Positions 8,259 through 16,046 are shown, counted from the first letter of the stretch. The stretch: 17,321 nt of DNA from Anaeroplasmataceae bacterium (GCA_029050385.1 JAIDMV010000025.1:1-17321); one strand, 5' to 3'. Made by a program: numbers and translations. The notes: generated from the sequence alone by a model not told the origin.

Positions 8259-9602
8259 TTATTCATCTTTCTTTTCCGTAAAGCGGGAATACTCACCTGT
8301 AAACATAAATGGTAATCCATTATTTGTAGACCCAGAACGGTTTTTAGAAATAATTAAATCTGCTTCATTCTTTCTTGTAGAAGATTTATTATAATAATCC
8401 TCACGATACAAAAACATTACAATATCTGCATCCTGTTCAATAGAACCAGAATCACGTAAATCCGCCATAATTGGTTTCTTATCATCTCTTTTTTCAACTT
8501 CACGTGATAACTGTGATAAAGCTAGTACAGGTACACTTAATTCTCTTGCCATTAGCTTTAAGCTACGAGAAATCTTAGAAACACGTTCCTGTTGTGTGGC
8601 TCTACTATTTGCACTATCACTTTCAATTAATTGAAGATAATCAATCACAATAAAATCAAGACCAACATCACTAGCTAGCTTACGACACTTAGCACGAATA
8701 GAGGATATACTTGCATCTGAGGAGTCATCAAAGTATAAGTTTAATTGACCTAAATTATTACAAGCCGTATTAAAACGAGTCCAATCATTCTTGGTTCCGA
8801 TTCGTCCACTCTTAATGTTGTTTAAACGTATATTACTATCACAAGCAATCATACGTTCTACTAATTGTTCAGCTGACATTTCCAAAGAGAATATAGCAAC
8901 GGTACCATGACCACCTTTGTTGGCTCTAGCAACACGCACAGCTAGATTCATAGCCATTGCAGATTTACCCATAGCAGGACGTGCTGCCAAAATAATCAAC
9001 TGTCCTGGTTGAAATCCTTGTGTATATTTATTTAAACATCCGAATCCTGTATCTAAACCAACAACTTCATCAGTACGACTAGAGTTTTGTTCCGTGTTGG
9101 TTAATACAGTTTTACTTACAACAGAGATAGGTTTAAAGCTATCAACCTTTCTACGCTTAGATAGCTCAAAAACTTCTTTCTCTACAAGATCAACATAATC
9201 AAATGCTTCTACCTTGCTATCATAACCATCCTGAGCAAGCTTTGTAAGTTTTTGAATTGTTGTACGCTTTATAGATGCCTCGCTCACTAAATCACAATAG
9301 GATTCAAAATTTAAAGTAGAGTAACTTCTATCTGCAATAGAGGATAAATATTCAATTCCTCCGCATTGGTCTAGTAAATGATTTGCTTCTAAAGTGGAAA
9401 CAACGGTTGTAACATCAATGCTCTTTCCTTCTTTAGAAAGATTTAACATAGTACGATAAATCAATCGATTCTTTGCATCATAAAAATCGTCTGGAAGAAG
9501 TATATCAGAGAGTTCAATGATTAAATTTTCATCCATTAAAATACAACCAATCAAAGCAATCTCTGCCTCAACGTTTGCTGGCACACTTGGCACTTGTTGC
9601 AT
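8259..9602 (-). CDS. dnaB: Replicative DNA helicase DnaB (DnaC of B. subtilis nomenclature)
   Basis: 447 residues, full length, no intein. This is the hexameric 5'-3' helicase that unwinds DNA at the replication fork. The N-terminal helical domain (NVEAEIALIGCILMDENLI) covers about 1-110. A linker follows, then the RecA-like domain with Walker A RPAMGKSA near 205-213, Walker B VIDYLQL near 315-322, LSQLSREVEKR, and a C-terminal basic arginine-finger-like segment (KNRSGSTNNG). It starts at ATG 9602, 11 bases after the gdpP-rplI stop, with the stop running into TAAGGAGG as its ribosome site. This is the conserved Firmicutes order gdpP-rplI-dnaB. Confidence 0.97.
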   Translation of the reverse strand: MQQVPSVPANVEAEIALIGCILMDENLIIELSDILLPDDFYDAKNRLIYRTMLNLSKEGKSIDVTTVVSTLEANHLLDQCGGIEYLSSIADRSYSTLNFESYCDLVSEASIKRTTIQKLTKLAQDGYDSKVEAFDYVDLVEKEVFELSKRRKVDSFKPISVVSKTVLTNTEQNSSRTDEVVGLDTGFGCLNKYTQGFQPGQLIILAARPAMGKSAMAMNLAVRVARANKGGHGTVAIFSLEMSAEQLVERMIACDSNIRLNNIKSGRIGTKNDWTRFNTACNNLGQLNLYFDDSSDASISSIRAKCRKLASDVGLDFIVIDYLQLIESDSANSRATQQERVSKISRSLKLMARELSVPVLALSQLSREVEKRDDKKPIMADLRDSGSIEQDADIVMFLYREDYYNKSSTRKNEADLIISKNRSGSTNNGLPFMFTGEYSRFTEKKDE

Positions 9603-9613
9603 AATACTCCTCC

Positions 9614-10057
9614 TTATTTTTCAATAACATTTATTTCAAATGTAGCAATGATATCCTTATCTAAACGAACATTTGCAGTGAAGATACCTACAGAATTAAT
9701 TTCAGCAGGTAATTCCACCTTTTTCTTATCAAGATGAATTCCTGTTTGAGCTTCAAACTCTTCACAAATGTACTTTGTTGTAATATGACCAAAGTTTTTA
9801 CCTTCAGCGCCTACCTTAATGTATACAGAGATAAATTTATCTTGAATTTCAGTCTTTAATTTTTCTAATACATTTCTTCTATTTTCACTATCAATACGTG
9901 CTTGTTCTTGTTCAGCAGCAAGCTTCTTTAAGTTTTCTTCAGATGCTAATATAGCAAGTTTGTTAGTAATTAAGAAGTTACCATATCCATTTGCAACATC
10001 AAGGATATCATCCTTTTTACCTTTACCTTTAACATCTGCAATTAAAATAACCTTCAT
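9614..10057 (-). CDS. rplI: Ribosomal protein L9, probable independent internal start within the fusion
   Basis: In-frame ATG at 10057 gives a 147-residue protein of normal bL9 length. The N-terminal domain is MKVILIADVKGKGKKDDILD...NGYGNFLI, then a long charged central helix (EENLKKLAAEQEQARIDSEN...), then the C-terminal rRNA-binding domain ending FEINVIEK. L9 binds 23S rRNA at the base of the L1 stalk. AGGAGA (10065-10070) lies about 8 bases before this ATG, as strong as the ribosome sites of neighbouring genes, so free L9 is likely made as well as the fusion. Whether full-length fusion also reaches the ribosome is unknown. Confidence 0.75.
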   Translation of the reverse strand: MKVILIADVKGKGKKDDILDVANGYGNFLITNKLAILASEENLKKLAAEQEQARIDSENRRNVLEKLKTEIQDKFISVYIKVGAEGKNFGHITTKYICEEFEAQTGIHLDKKKVELPAEINSVGIFTANVRLDKDIIATFEINVIEK

Positions 10058-12052
10058 TTTACCATCTCCTAAATCAACATAATCTCTTTTCAATATTTCA
10101 ATTAAGCGTGCTTTTGCTTCTGCAATGGTAACACCCTTAATCTGGGTAGCAGCAGCATTAAAGTGACCACCACCCTCCATCTCTTCCATGATGATTTGTA
10201 CATTAATATCAATACTTCTAGCTGAAACACCTATATAGTTCTTATCAATACGACCAATCGTAAAGGCCGCCTCAATTCCTTCAATGGTTAATAATTTATC
10301 TGAAATCTTAGCTAGAGTCGTACGATCCTGAATAAATCTATCTTCTGGTTCTGCCACAATTGCAAATCTTTTCTCATAGATGAAGGCATTCACCATAGCC
10401 TCAGCTAAAGTACGTTCCTCATCATAAGAATCTCTTAGCAATCTACGAACCAAAACCATATCTGCACCCATTGTGTTTAATGTAGATGCAGCTTCAAATG
10501 TTCTTGTTCTCGTACGATATGTAAAGTTATTTGTATCAACAACAATACCTGCAAGCATTATAGATGCAACAAGTGGATCAAGTTCAAATGTATTATTATA
10601 AAATAGGAACATTTCTGATACCAATTCGACTGTAGATGAAGCTGATGTTTCAACATAATAGGAAACTGTTTGTGTATAACCTGCATCACTTGCGCGGTGA
10701 TGGTCTATAACAGATACATTATTACATTGTGCTAATATATCAGGGAACATCGCAAGTCTTGGAGATTGTGTATCTGTCATAATAAGCAATGTATCAGGAC
10801 GAATGAGTTCTTTAGCCTGTGTCTTAGTAACAAAGGCACTATAAATAGATTTATCTGTATGATTCTTTATCTTATCAAATACCTTTTGAACTGTTGCATC
10901 TGCAAGTTTAGGCTCAAATATCATCTTACAATCCTTAGTGGATGTGCTTGCTAAATACCATACAGCAAGCATAGATCCAATTGCATCGCAGTCAGCCAAA
11001 TCATGACACATAATTAAAACATTACTACTAGATTCAATAGCTTCTCTTAAAGCCATAGTTTGAATACGAGCTTCAACTAAGGTATTCTTCTCTAATGAGT
11101 TTGTATTACCACCAAAATATTGAATCTTTTGATTTTGAATATTTACTACAACCTGATCTCCACCACGTTTTTCTGCAAGTTCAATTGCATTTTGAGCTAA
11201 AGAAACTAACTCAGCAGCTTCAACATCAAAACAAGCAACACCCATAGACATACTTGCCTTCAAGTGATTCTTATTAGAAATTTCACGTACTTGATTTAAA
11301 ACAGAAAACTTATCTGCAATCATTTTATCTAGTGCTTCATGATCTAATACTACAAACATTTGATTACTAGACAAAGTTTCTAAACAACACCCATGACTAT
11401 GTACCCAATCAGAAATGACACCTAGGATTTGTCCACGAATACTTGTTTGCTCTTGCATGTCATAACGTTTTAAAGAACCTTCTAAGTTATCAATATCTAT
11501 TAGTGCGAATGCTGTGATTCTATCATTATATTTTTGAATTGTTTCCTCACGATATGTAACATCAAAGAAATATAAAATGCGGTTTTCTACATTATGTATA
11601 ACATCAAACTGTGAATCATATGCTGTAATCAAAAGTTTTTCTTTTCCTTCTTTTAACTCTTCAATAAAACCACTAGTAATTGAATCTAAGGAATTGTTAA
11701 TCAAATTATCTTTGAATACCTGTCTTGCATAATCATTTGCCCATTTTACTTCCATGCTTGCATCATAAACAATAATACCTATAGGCAATTTAGTAAAAGC
11801 CTCATCACCTGCAGCAGAAACATGGTGAGATATTGAATTCCAAACATTTAATCTGTTTTCTAGCCATGTTATTTTTTCTACATTCTTTCTGTTCAAAACT
11901 AACATAACCAATACCACTGTACAAATAATAAAGGCTATTGTAAAGGATAAATACACAAAGAATAGTGTAGTGCTTTTATAATTATAATATGTAAGGTATG
12001 CAAATACGATTGTTATACCTAAAGAAATAAGTGCAGCTATAAATTTTTTCAA
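9614..12052 (-). CDS. gdpP-rplI: GdpP c-di-AMP phosphodiesterase fused in frame to ribosomal protein L9
   Basis: 812 residues from the chosen TTG start. Residues 1-55 hold two transmembrane segments. A PAS-like part follows at about 80-170, then a degenerate GGDEF domain (about 170-300; signature missing). Next come a DHH phosphoesterase with H350, D354, D356, D427, DHH 450-452 and D506, and a DHHA1 domain with GGGH 627-630. These are the catalytic residues of GdpP, which hydrolyses c-di-AMP to pApA. With no stop, the frame continues from residue 666 into a complete 147-residue L9 (MKVILIADVKGKGKKDDILD to the end). I prefer TTG 12052 over GTG 12061 because AGAGGGTGA sits 5 bases before the TTG but overlaps the GTG. 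In most Firmicutes these are two adjacent genes. A strong promoter lies at 12080-12108. Fusion read directly; consequences inferred. Confidence 0.93.
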   Translation of the reverse strand: MKKFIAALISLGITIVFAYLTYYNYKSTTLFFVYLSFTIAFIICTVVLVMLVLNRKNVEKITWLENRLNVWNSISHHVSAAGDEAFTKLPIGIIVYDASMEVKWANDYARQVFKDNLINNSLDSITSGFIEELKEGKEKLLITAYDSQFDVIHNVENRILYFFDVTYREETIQKYNDRITAFALIDIDNLEGSLKRYDMQEQTSIRGQILGVISDWVHSHGCCLETLSSNQMFVVLDHEALDKMIADKFSVLNQVREISNKNHLKASMSMGVACFDVEAAELVSLAQNAIELAEKRGGDQVVVNIQNQKIQYFGGNTNSLEKNTLVEARIQTMALREAIESSSNVLIMCHDLADCDAIGSMLAVWYLASTSTKDCKMIFEPKLADATVQKVFDKIKNHTDKSIYSAFVTKTQAKELIRPDTLLIMTDTQSPRLAMFPDILAQCNNVSVIDHHRASDAGYTQTVSYYVETSASSTVELVSEMFLFYNNTFELDPLVASIMLAGIVVDTNNFTYRTRTRTFEAASTLNTMGADMVLVRRLLRDSYDEERTLAEAMVNAFIYEKRFAIVAEPEDRFIQDRTTLAKISDKLLTIEGIEAAFTIGRIDKNYIGVSARSIDINVQIIMEEMEGGGHFNAAATQIKGVTIAEAKARLIEILKRDYVDLGDGKMKVILIADVKGKGKKDDILDVANGYGNFLITNKLAILASEENLKKLAAEQEQARIDSENRRNVLEKLKTEIQDKFISVYIKVGAEGKNFGHITTKYICEEFEAQTGIHLDKKKVELPAEINSVGIFTANVRLDKDIIATFEINVIEK
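10058..10070 (-). promoter_or_regulatory. Internal ribosome binding site for L9 inside gdpP-rplI
   Basis: On the minus strand AGGAG (10066-10070) then ATGGTAAA and the in-frame ATG at 10057. These bases also encode the Leu-Gly-Asp-Gly-Lys linker between the GdpP and L9 parts, so the site is kept although the stop codon is gone. Confidence 0.7.
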
Positions 12053-12079
12053 ATTTGTCACCCTCTTTTCTATTTTAAC

Positions 12080-12108
12080 ATTATATCAAAATTATTACAA
12101 ATAATCAA
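12080..12108 (-). promoter_or_regulatory. Promoter of the gdpP-rplI-dnaB-prfA operon
   Basis: On the minus strand TTGATT (12103-12108), 17-base spacer, TATAAT (12080-12085) with extended TG. The predicted transcript start near 12073 leaves a leader of only about 20 bases containing AGAGGGTGA. Confidence 0.75.
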
Positions 12109-12310
12109 TCGACTTATGTGTTTCCTTTTGAAAAATCCAAACATTAAAAGATATAATCTTTTCAATTATATCTTACACTGCCTTATAAATTATAGATTCC
12201 ACTTCAAGTCTTCTCATAATAAATCTATCCTCAAGAGTTTTATCTCTTTTAATATAAAACATATTTATTATAAAAATTTTGTCAATTCATACTTATCAAC
12301 GACTAATATA
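12109..12310 (-). other. AT-rich non-coding gap between the ABC operon and gdpP
   Basis: No convincing gene on either strand. It holds a possible upstream promoter, TTGACA (12287-12292) with TATGTT 16 bases downstream. It also holds a perfect ten-base inverted repeat AAGATATAAT/ATTATATCTT (12148-12174). A minus-strand 29-codon ORF that could start near 12262 and ends at 12173 lacks a ribosome site at its first ATG. Confidence 0.4.
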
Positions 12311-12347
12311 AAAAACAAAAAAACTTACAGTCCTTCGTCTGTAAGTT
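12310..12347 (-). terminator. Rho-independent terminator of the ABC transporter operon
   Basis: Directly after the ATPase stop, the minus strand reads AACTTACAG, an eight-base loop, CTGTAAGTT, then TTTTTGTTTTTT. A nine-base-pair stem and long T-tract make this a strong terminator. Confidence 0.9.
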
Positions 12348-13016
12348 CTATTCTAAAATATATTTAAGAATATCTGTCCTAATATTTTGCTGTTCAGAAA
12401 GAGTTCTAGGTAAACTACTATCTAAATGATATGTCTTAGATATATTACCATCTTTTAAGATGAATATGTCATCTGCTAAAAGAATTGCTTCATCAATATC
12501 ATGTGTAACAAATAACACTGTCTTCTTATCCATATTCCATAGAGAACTAAAATAAGAAATCAGCTTATATTTCAAAGATAAATCCAATGACGAAAAAGGT
12601 TCATCCATCAAAATAATTGGAGCATCAAATAAGAAAGCTCTTGCGATAGAAACTCTTTGAGCCTCGCCCCCGCTAAGCTTTGTTGGATAAGTATCCTTTT
12701 TATCAAGAATTTCTAATTTGGAAAGAATTTCTTCTATTCTTTCATCTGAGGCCTCTGGTGAAACAAATTTCAAATTCTCTTTCACTGTCAAAGAAGGAAT
12801 CAATCTAGCTTCTTGAAAGATATAAGACAACTTCTCAATACCTTCGATAGATCCATTATAATTTGTAAGTCCTGCAATCATATTCAGTAATGTTGTTTTG
12901 CCTACTCCGCTTTCTCCTAATATACATGTAATTTTGTTTTTAGGAAACTCTAAAGTAAAATGATCAAAGATTACATGTTCATCATATTTTTTACATATGT
13001 CTATCAGTTTAATCAT
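12348..13016 (-). CDS. ABC transporter ATPase, SsuB/TauB-like
   Basis: 222 residues, a complete nucleotide-binding subunit of an importer. Walker A GESGVGKTT near 34-42, Q-loop in SYIFQEARLIPSL, signature LSGGEAQR, Walker B IILMDEP, D-loop SSLD and the H-loop VTHD are all intact. The ATG at 13016 overlaps the permease stop by 8 bases (ATGATTAA), a mark of translational coupling. It closes the binding protein-permease-ATPase operon and is followed at once by a terminator. The class matches nitrate/sulfonate/taurine/thiamine-precursor importers, but the substrate cannot be read from the ATPase. Confidence 0.92.
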   Translation of the reverse strand: MIKLIDICKKYDEHVIFDHFTLEFPKNKITCILGESGVGKTTLLNMIAGLTNYNGSIEGIEKLSYIFQEARLIPSLTVKENLKFVSPEASDERIEEILSKLEILDKKDTYPTKLSGGEAQRVSIARAFLFDAPIILMDEPFSSLDLSLKYKLISYFSSLWNMDKKTVLFVTHDIDEAILLADDIFILKDGNISKTYHLDSSLPRTLSEQQNIRTDILKYILE

Positions 13017-13755
13017 GGCATATCACCTTCTTTAACAAATGCAAAATAGCTTCACTAAGCATACTTAATATAATCGCAACTATCGTCAAAGCAAATAGCT
13101 TTTCAACCTCTATATTCACCTTTGCAAATTGCATAAGCTTTCCAATACTATTTCTTGTTTGAGCTAATGCCTCAGCAGCGATAACCAACTTAATATTCAA
13201 ACTAAAAGCTGTTGCAGTATTTTCTAAAATTACAGGCTTCATACTTGGAATATAAAGTTTTAAGATTTGATTCTTTTTAGATACATGATAAACATTTGCC
13301 ATTTCTATTAATTTTTTATCTATTTGATGAAAGCCCGACAAAAATGCTTGATAAAGTGTAGGACATATCACTATGCCTGCAATCACTATTGGAGTTTGAC
13401 TAGGGCTTATCATAATAATTAAGATTAATAATATAGCCATAGTAGGCACGGCTCTTATAATAGCCATAAAAGGATTTAAAAATTTTTCTATTTCCTTATA
13501 AGCATAGGCCAAAACTGAACAAAATAAAGCTATAATAAACGCTATTAAAAATCCTTCAATACATCTTAAATACGTCCATCCTAGGGATACCCAAAAGTCA
13601 GAATTTTTAATGAGTTCTCCTAAATTCAAAAATGCCTGTGAGGGAGTAGGTAAAATTAAATCTACCCCTATCCACCAACAGGCAATATACCAAATGAGTA
13701 AAATCAAAAGAATGACTGCTAGTGGATATATTAAATTAACTAGCAGCTTCTTCAT
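13009..13755 (-). CDS. ABC transporter permease, SsuC/TauC-like
   Basis: 248 residues with about six transmembrane segments (roughly 8-28, 65-88, 97-115, 118-135, 185-200, 218-240). A cytoplasmic EAA-type coupling loop lies around 143-180 (IDKKLIEMANVYHVSKKNQI ... IPSMKPVI), the contact to the ATPase. It belongs to the BPD_transp_1 family of small-molecule importers. The ATG at 13755 has GGAGGT upstream and lies 13 bases after the binding-protein stop. Confidence 0.9.
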   Translation of the reverse strand: MKKLLVNLIYPLAVILLILLIWYIACWWIGVDLILPTPSQAFLNLGELIKNSDFWVSLGWTYLRCIEGFLIAFIIALFCSVLAYAYKEIEKFLNPFMAIIRAVPTMAILLILIIMISPSQTPIVIAGIVICPTLYQAFLSGFHQIDKKLIEMANVYHVSKKNQILKLYIPSMKPVILENTATAFSLNIKLVIAAEALAQTRNSIGKLMQFAKVNIEVEKLFALTIVAIILSMLSEAILHLLKKVICHD

Positions 13756-13768
13756 CGCTTACCTCCAA

Positions 13769-14731
13769 TTAATTCAAAAAGAAATTATCATTTAAATCAA
13801 GTTTTGCTAACTCTTTTACATATTCTTTCACGGAATCTTTAACAGAACTTGCATATTCTAATCTTACATTACATCTTGTAATTGTATCTTCAGTAAAGGT
13901 CATATTTCCTAAATTGCTTTTATGCTTCTTAAATACCTCTGGTAATGCTTCTAAATGATTATTTAAATATGATGTATTTCCTTCTAATTTCTTTAATAAA
14001 GCTTTAACATAATCAGGATATGTATTAGCAAATTCTTCTTTCACTACTAAACAAGCTTGTGGATATCCATCGTATGTAGTAAGTTTTTTATACTCTGCTT
14101 GTAAATCAACAGTGATTTTCATTTCAGGAATTAAGGATTGCGCACGTGTAACCTGTGGCTCTCCTAATACTCCATAAATCTCTGTTCCTTTTAGTACAGC
14201 TTGTTTAATTTGAGGAATAATTTCAGATGCATCATTTACTGTAGACAAAGCTACCTTTCCTGTAACTGCTTCTCCTGCTTCTTCATATGGAATATGATTA
14301 CCATCTAAAACATACTTTACCATTTGAATTGTAGTTGCAGCAGTCGTTAAAATTAGTTTCCCCTTTAAATCTTCTAAAGAGGTAATCTCATGAGTTCCTG
14401 TTATATAGAGATTCCCAAAAACATTCACACTAGCTAACTGAATTTTAATTCCTTGTTTTACATATAACTGTGCTGCAGCAGTTGTTGGCATAATAGCTAA
14501 ATCACAAGTATCCTGTGCTACTCTAGCAGCAATTTCTGTAGCTTGAACAATATGGAAATTTGTCTTACTTTCCTTGTATGTAAATCCTTCATCTAAAACA
14601 CTAGCAAGTGCTAAAGCTGGAGTTCCATCTGGCATATAAATATTAACCTCGTTTGGAGTTTTTACTTCTTTACCACAAGATGTTAACCCTAAGCTTAATA
14701 TTAAAATTAAGAATAAAATTACTTTTTTCAT
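13769..14731 (-). CDS. ABC transporter substrate-binding lipoprotein (SsuA/ThiY/NMT1-like)
   Basis: 320 residues. Lipoprotein signal MKKVILFLILILSLGLTSC with Cys19 of the lipobox, so it is anchored outside the membrane. The mature protein has the two-lobe periplasmic-binding-type II layout: NIYMPDGTPALALASVL at the first strand, CDLAIMPTTAAAQL, then SLEDLKGKLILTTAATT at the hinge, and a helical C-terminus (YPDYVKALLKKLEG). It captures a small solute for the permease-ATPase pair. The ATG at 14731 follows GAGGTG. I saw no TPP, SAM or other known riboswitch in the short leader, so the ligand (sulfonate, pyrimidine or other) stays open. A TATGAT -10 (14754-14759) is present but its -35 is poor. 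Confidence 0.88.
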   Translation of the reverse strand: MKKVILFLILILSLGLTSCGKEVKTPNEVNIYMPDGTPALALASVLDEGFTYKESKTNFHIVQATEIAARVAQDTCDLAIMPTTAAAQLYVKQGIKIQLASVNVFGNLYITGTHEITSLEDLKGKLILTTAATTIQMVKYVLDGNHIPYEEAGEAVTGKVALSTVNDASEIIPQIKQAVLKGTEIYGVLGEPQVTRAQSLIPEMKITVDLQAEYKKLTTYDGYPQACLVVKEEFANTYPDYVKALLKKLEGNTSYLNNHLEALPEVFKKHKSNLGNMTFTEDTITRCNVRLEYASSVKDSVKEYVKELAKLDLNDNFFLN

Positions 14732-14851
14732 TTTTACACCTCACACTATTCTTTATCATACACCTTTTTAACAATAATTAAAAGTAAATTCAAAAAGATT
14801 TGCTATTTTAATAAGATTTTTTACTCTTTTATTTTATTGACTAGAGACTGA

Positions 14852-14883
14852 CAAAATAAAAGACCATTGAAATTTCAATAGTC
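14852..14883 (-). terminator. Rho-independent terminator of the rpsF-ssb-rpsR operon
   Basis: On the minus strand GACTATTGAAA and TTTCAATGGTC pair over 11 positions (one wobble), followed by TTTTATTTTG. It starts 12 bases after the rpsR stop. Confidence 0.85.
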
Positions 14884-14894
14884 CTTTGTTGTTA

Positions 14895-15140
14895 CTAGTC
14901 TTTTACAAATGGTAATAAAGCCATATGACGAGCACGCTTAATAGCAATTGCTAACTTTCTTTGATATTTAGCAGATGTACCAGTAATACGACGAGGTAAA
15001 ATTTTGCCTCTATCTGTTACAAACTTTCTTAATAAATCTACATCTTTAAAATCAATATGCTCAATATGGTTTTGTGTAAAATAACAAACCTTTTTACGAC
15101 CACGACGTTCGCCACGATCTGGTTTACGATTTTGTTGCAT
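14895..15140 (-). CDS. rpsR: Ribosomal protein S18
   Basis: 81 residues. It binds S6 in the platform of the 30S subunit. The family core is clear: CYFTQNHIEHIDFKDVDLLR, KFVTDRGKILPRRITGT and the basic helix KYQRKLAIAIKRARHMALLP. I chose ATG 15140 because AGGAGG (15149-15154) lies 8 bases upstream; an in-frame TTG two codons earlier at 15146 is too close to it. The N-terminus keeps only one Cys of the zinc-binding set seen in some S18 paralogs, so this looks like a zinc-independent form. Confidence 0.95.
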   Translation of the reverse strand: MQQNRKPDRGERRGRKKVCYFTQNHIEHIDFKDVDLLRKFVTDRGKILPRRITGTSAKYQRKLAIAIKRARHMALLPFVKD

Positions 15141-15161
15141 AATCAATTCCTCCTTTAAGTT

Positions 15162-15668
15162 TTAGAATGGTAAATCATCATCAGCTACATCCATATTGAA
15201 GCTTTGAGGAGCTTCTGGCTCTGGCTGAGATGTAGGTGTACCTGCATTGTAAGTACCACCATAATTAGGGTTATTATACCCTTGATAATTATTGTTTGGT
15301 TGTTGATAGCCTTGGTTTGGCTGATAAGACGTAGGTTGTGCGTTAGGATCTCTTGGTGTCAGATTCTCTACGCGCTCCACAATAACGTCAGTTGTATATC
15401 TTGTTTGATTATCTTGTCCTTGATAAGAACCCGTTTGAATTCTACCTTCAACAGAAAGTAAATATCCTTTTCTAATAAAACGAGAAATAAAATCAGCTTG
15501 CTGTCCAAAGGCAACACAACTAATAAAATCAGCTTGTCTATTTCCGTTTGCATCTCTGCTTCCAACACGGTCAATAGCTACTGTAAATCTCAAATTAGAC
15601 ATTCCTGATTGTGTGTAACGAATTTCAGGATCCTTGGTAATTCTACCAATTAGCATTACTTTATTCAT
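15162..15668 (-). CDS. ssb: Single-stranded DNA-binding protein SSB
   Basis: 168 residues. An OB-fold occupies about 1-105 (MNKVMLIGRITKDPEIRYTQ, FISCVAFGQQADFISRFIRK, LLSVEGRIQTGSYQ). A disordered Gln/Asn/Gly/Pro-rich linker follows, then the acidic tip DDDLPF that binds partner proteins such as PriA, RecO and helicases. It lies between rpsF and rpsR in the classical order. The ATG at 15668 follows AGGAG, 14 bases after the rpsF stop. Confidence 0.97.
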   Translation of the reverse strand: MNKVMLIGRITKDPEIRYTQSGMSNLRFTVAIDRVGSRDANGNRQADFISCVAFGQQADFISRFIRKGYLLSVEGRIQTGSYQGQDNQTRYTTDVIVERVENLTPRDPNAQPTSYQPNQGYQQPNNNYQGYNNPNYGGTYNAGTPTSQPEPEAPQSFNMDVADDDLPF

Positions 15669-15682
15669 GGTTAACTCCTGTC

Positions 15683-15970
15683 TTATTCCCCGTCAACAAC
15701 CACAATATGACGAATAATATTTTCATTATAACCTGCGATACGATCAAACTCAGTAAGAGCTTTAGGAGTAGCCTCTACTAACATCCAAACATAATATCCC
15801 TTACGAGAATGTTCGATTTCATAAGCTAATTCTCTTAAACCCCATTCCTTACATTCTAAAACCTTAGATTGATTGTTTGTAAAAATGCTACTTACATTTG
15901 CAACCTCGGCTTTAATTGACTCTTGGTCTAAATTCGCACGAAGAATATACATAACTTCATACTTTTTCAT
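15683..15970 (-). CDS. rpsF: Ribosomal protein S6
   Basis: 95 residues. Ferredoxin-like S6 fold: KYEVMYILRANLDQESIKAE, then WGLRELAYEIEHSRKGYYVW and the RHIVVVDGE end. It pairs with S18 on the 30S platform. The ATG at 15970 follows AAGGAGGT. It is the first gene of rpsF-ssb-rpsR, with promoter 16047-16075 and a hairpin leader that may carry S6:S18 feedback control. Confidence 0.96.
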   Translation of the reverse strand: MKKYEVMYILRANLDQESIKAEVANVSSIFTNNQSKVLECKEWGLRELAYEIEHSRKGYYVWMLVEATPKALTEFDRIAGYNENIIRHIVVVDGE

Positions 15971-15998
15971 ATTTTTTCAACCTCCTTATGGACTTTTG

Positions 15999-16040
15999 GC
16001 CTAGCATAGTTTCTAGGCAAGGGCATTTCTTCAAAAATGC
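15999..16040 (-). promoter_or_regulatory. Hairpin leader of rpsF, candidate autoregulatory element
   Basis: The roughly 70-base transcript leader begins with GCATTT/AAATGC (16023-16040) and then GCCTAG/CTAGGC (15999-16018), close upstream of the AAGGAGG of rpsF. Bacterial rpsF leaders often bind the S6:S18 complex. I could not place the expected CCG bulge motif, so membership in that RNA family is unproven. Confidence 0.35.
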
Positions 16041-16046
16041 GTGATA

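Noticed and set aside
7879..8394. Plus-strand 171-residue open frame
   Set aside because: Serine-rich antisense shadow across the prfA and dnaB genes, both of which are unmistakable on the other strand.
12053..12061. GTG at 12061 as start of gdpP-rplI
   Set aside because: AGAGGGTGA overlaps this GTG, so it cannot serve as its ribosome site; the TTG three codons later has ideal spacing. The difference is only three residues.
12116..12367. Plus-strand 83-residue frame in the gap before gdpP
   Set aside because: Low-complexity Asn/Lys/Ile/Ser composition, no ribosome site, and it runs through a minus-strand terminator into the ATPase gene.
14732..14861. Riboswitch upstream of the ABC binding protein
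   Set aside because: I looked for a TPP-type or other conserved aptamer because of the ThiY-like transporter; the leader is short, AT-rich and shows none of the conserved elements.
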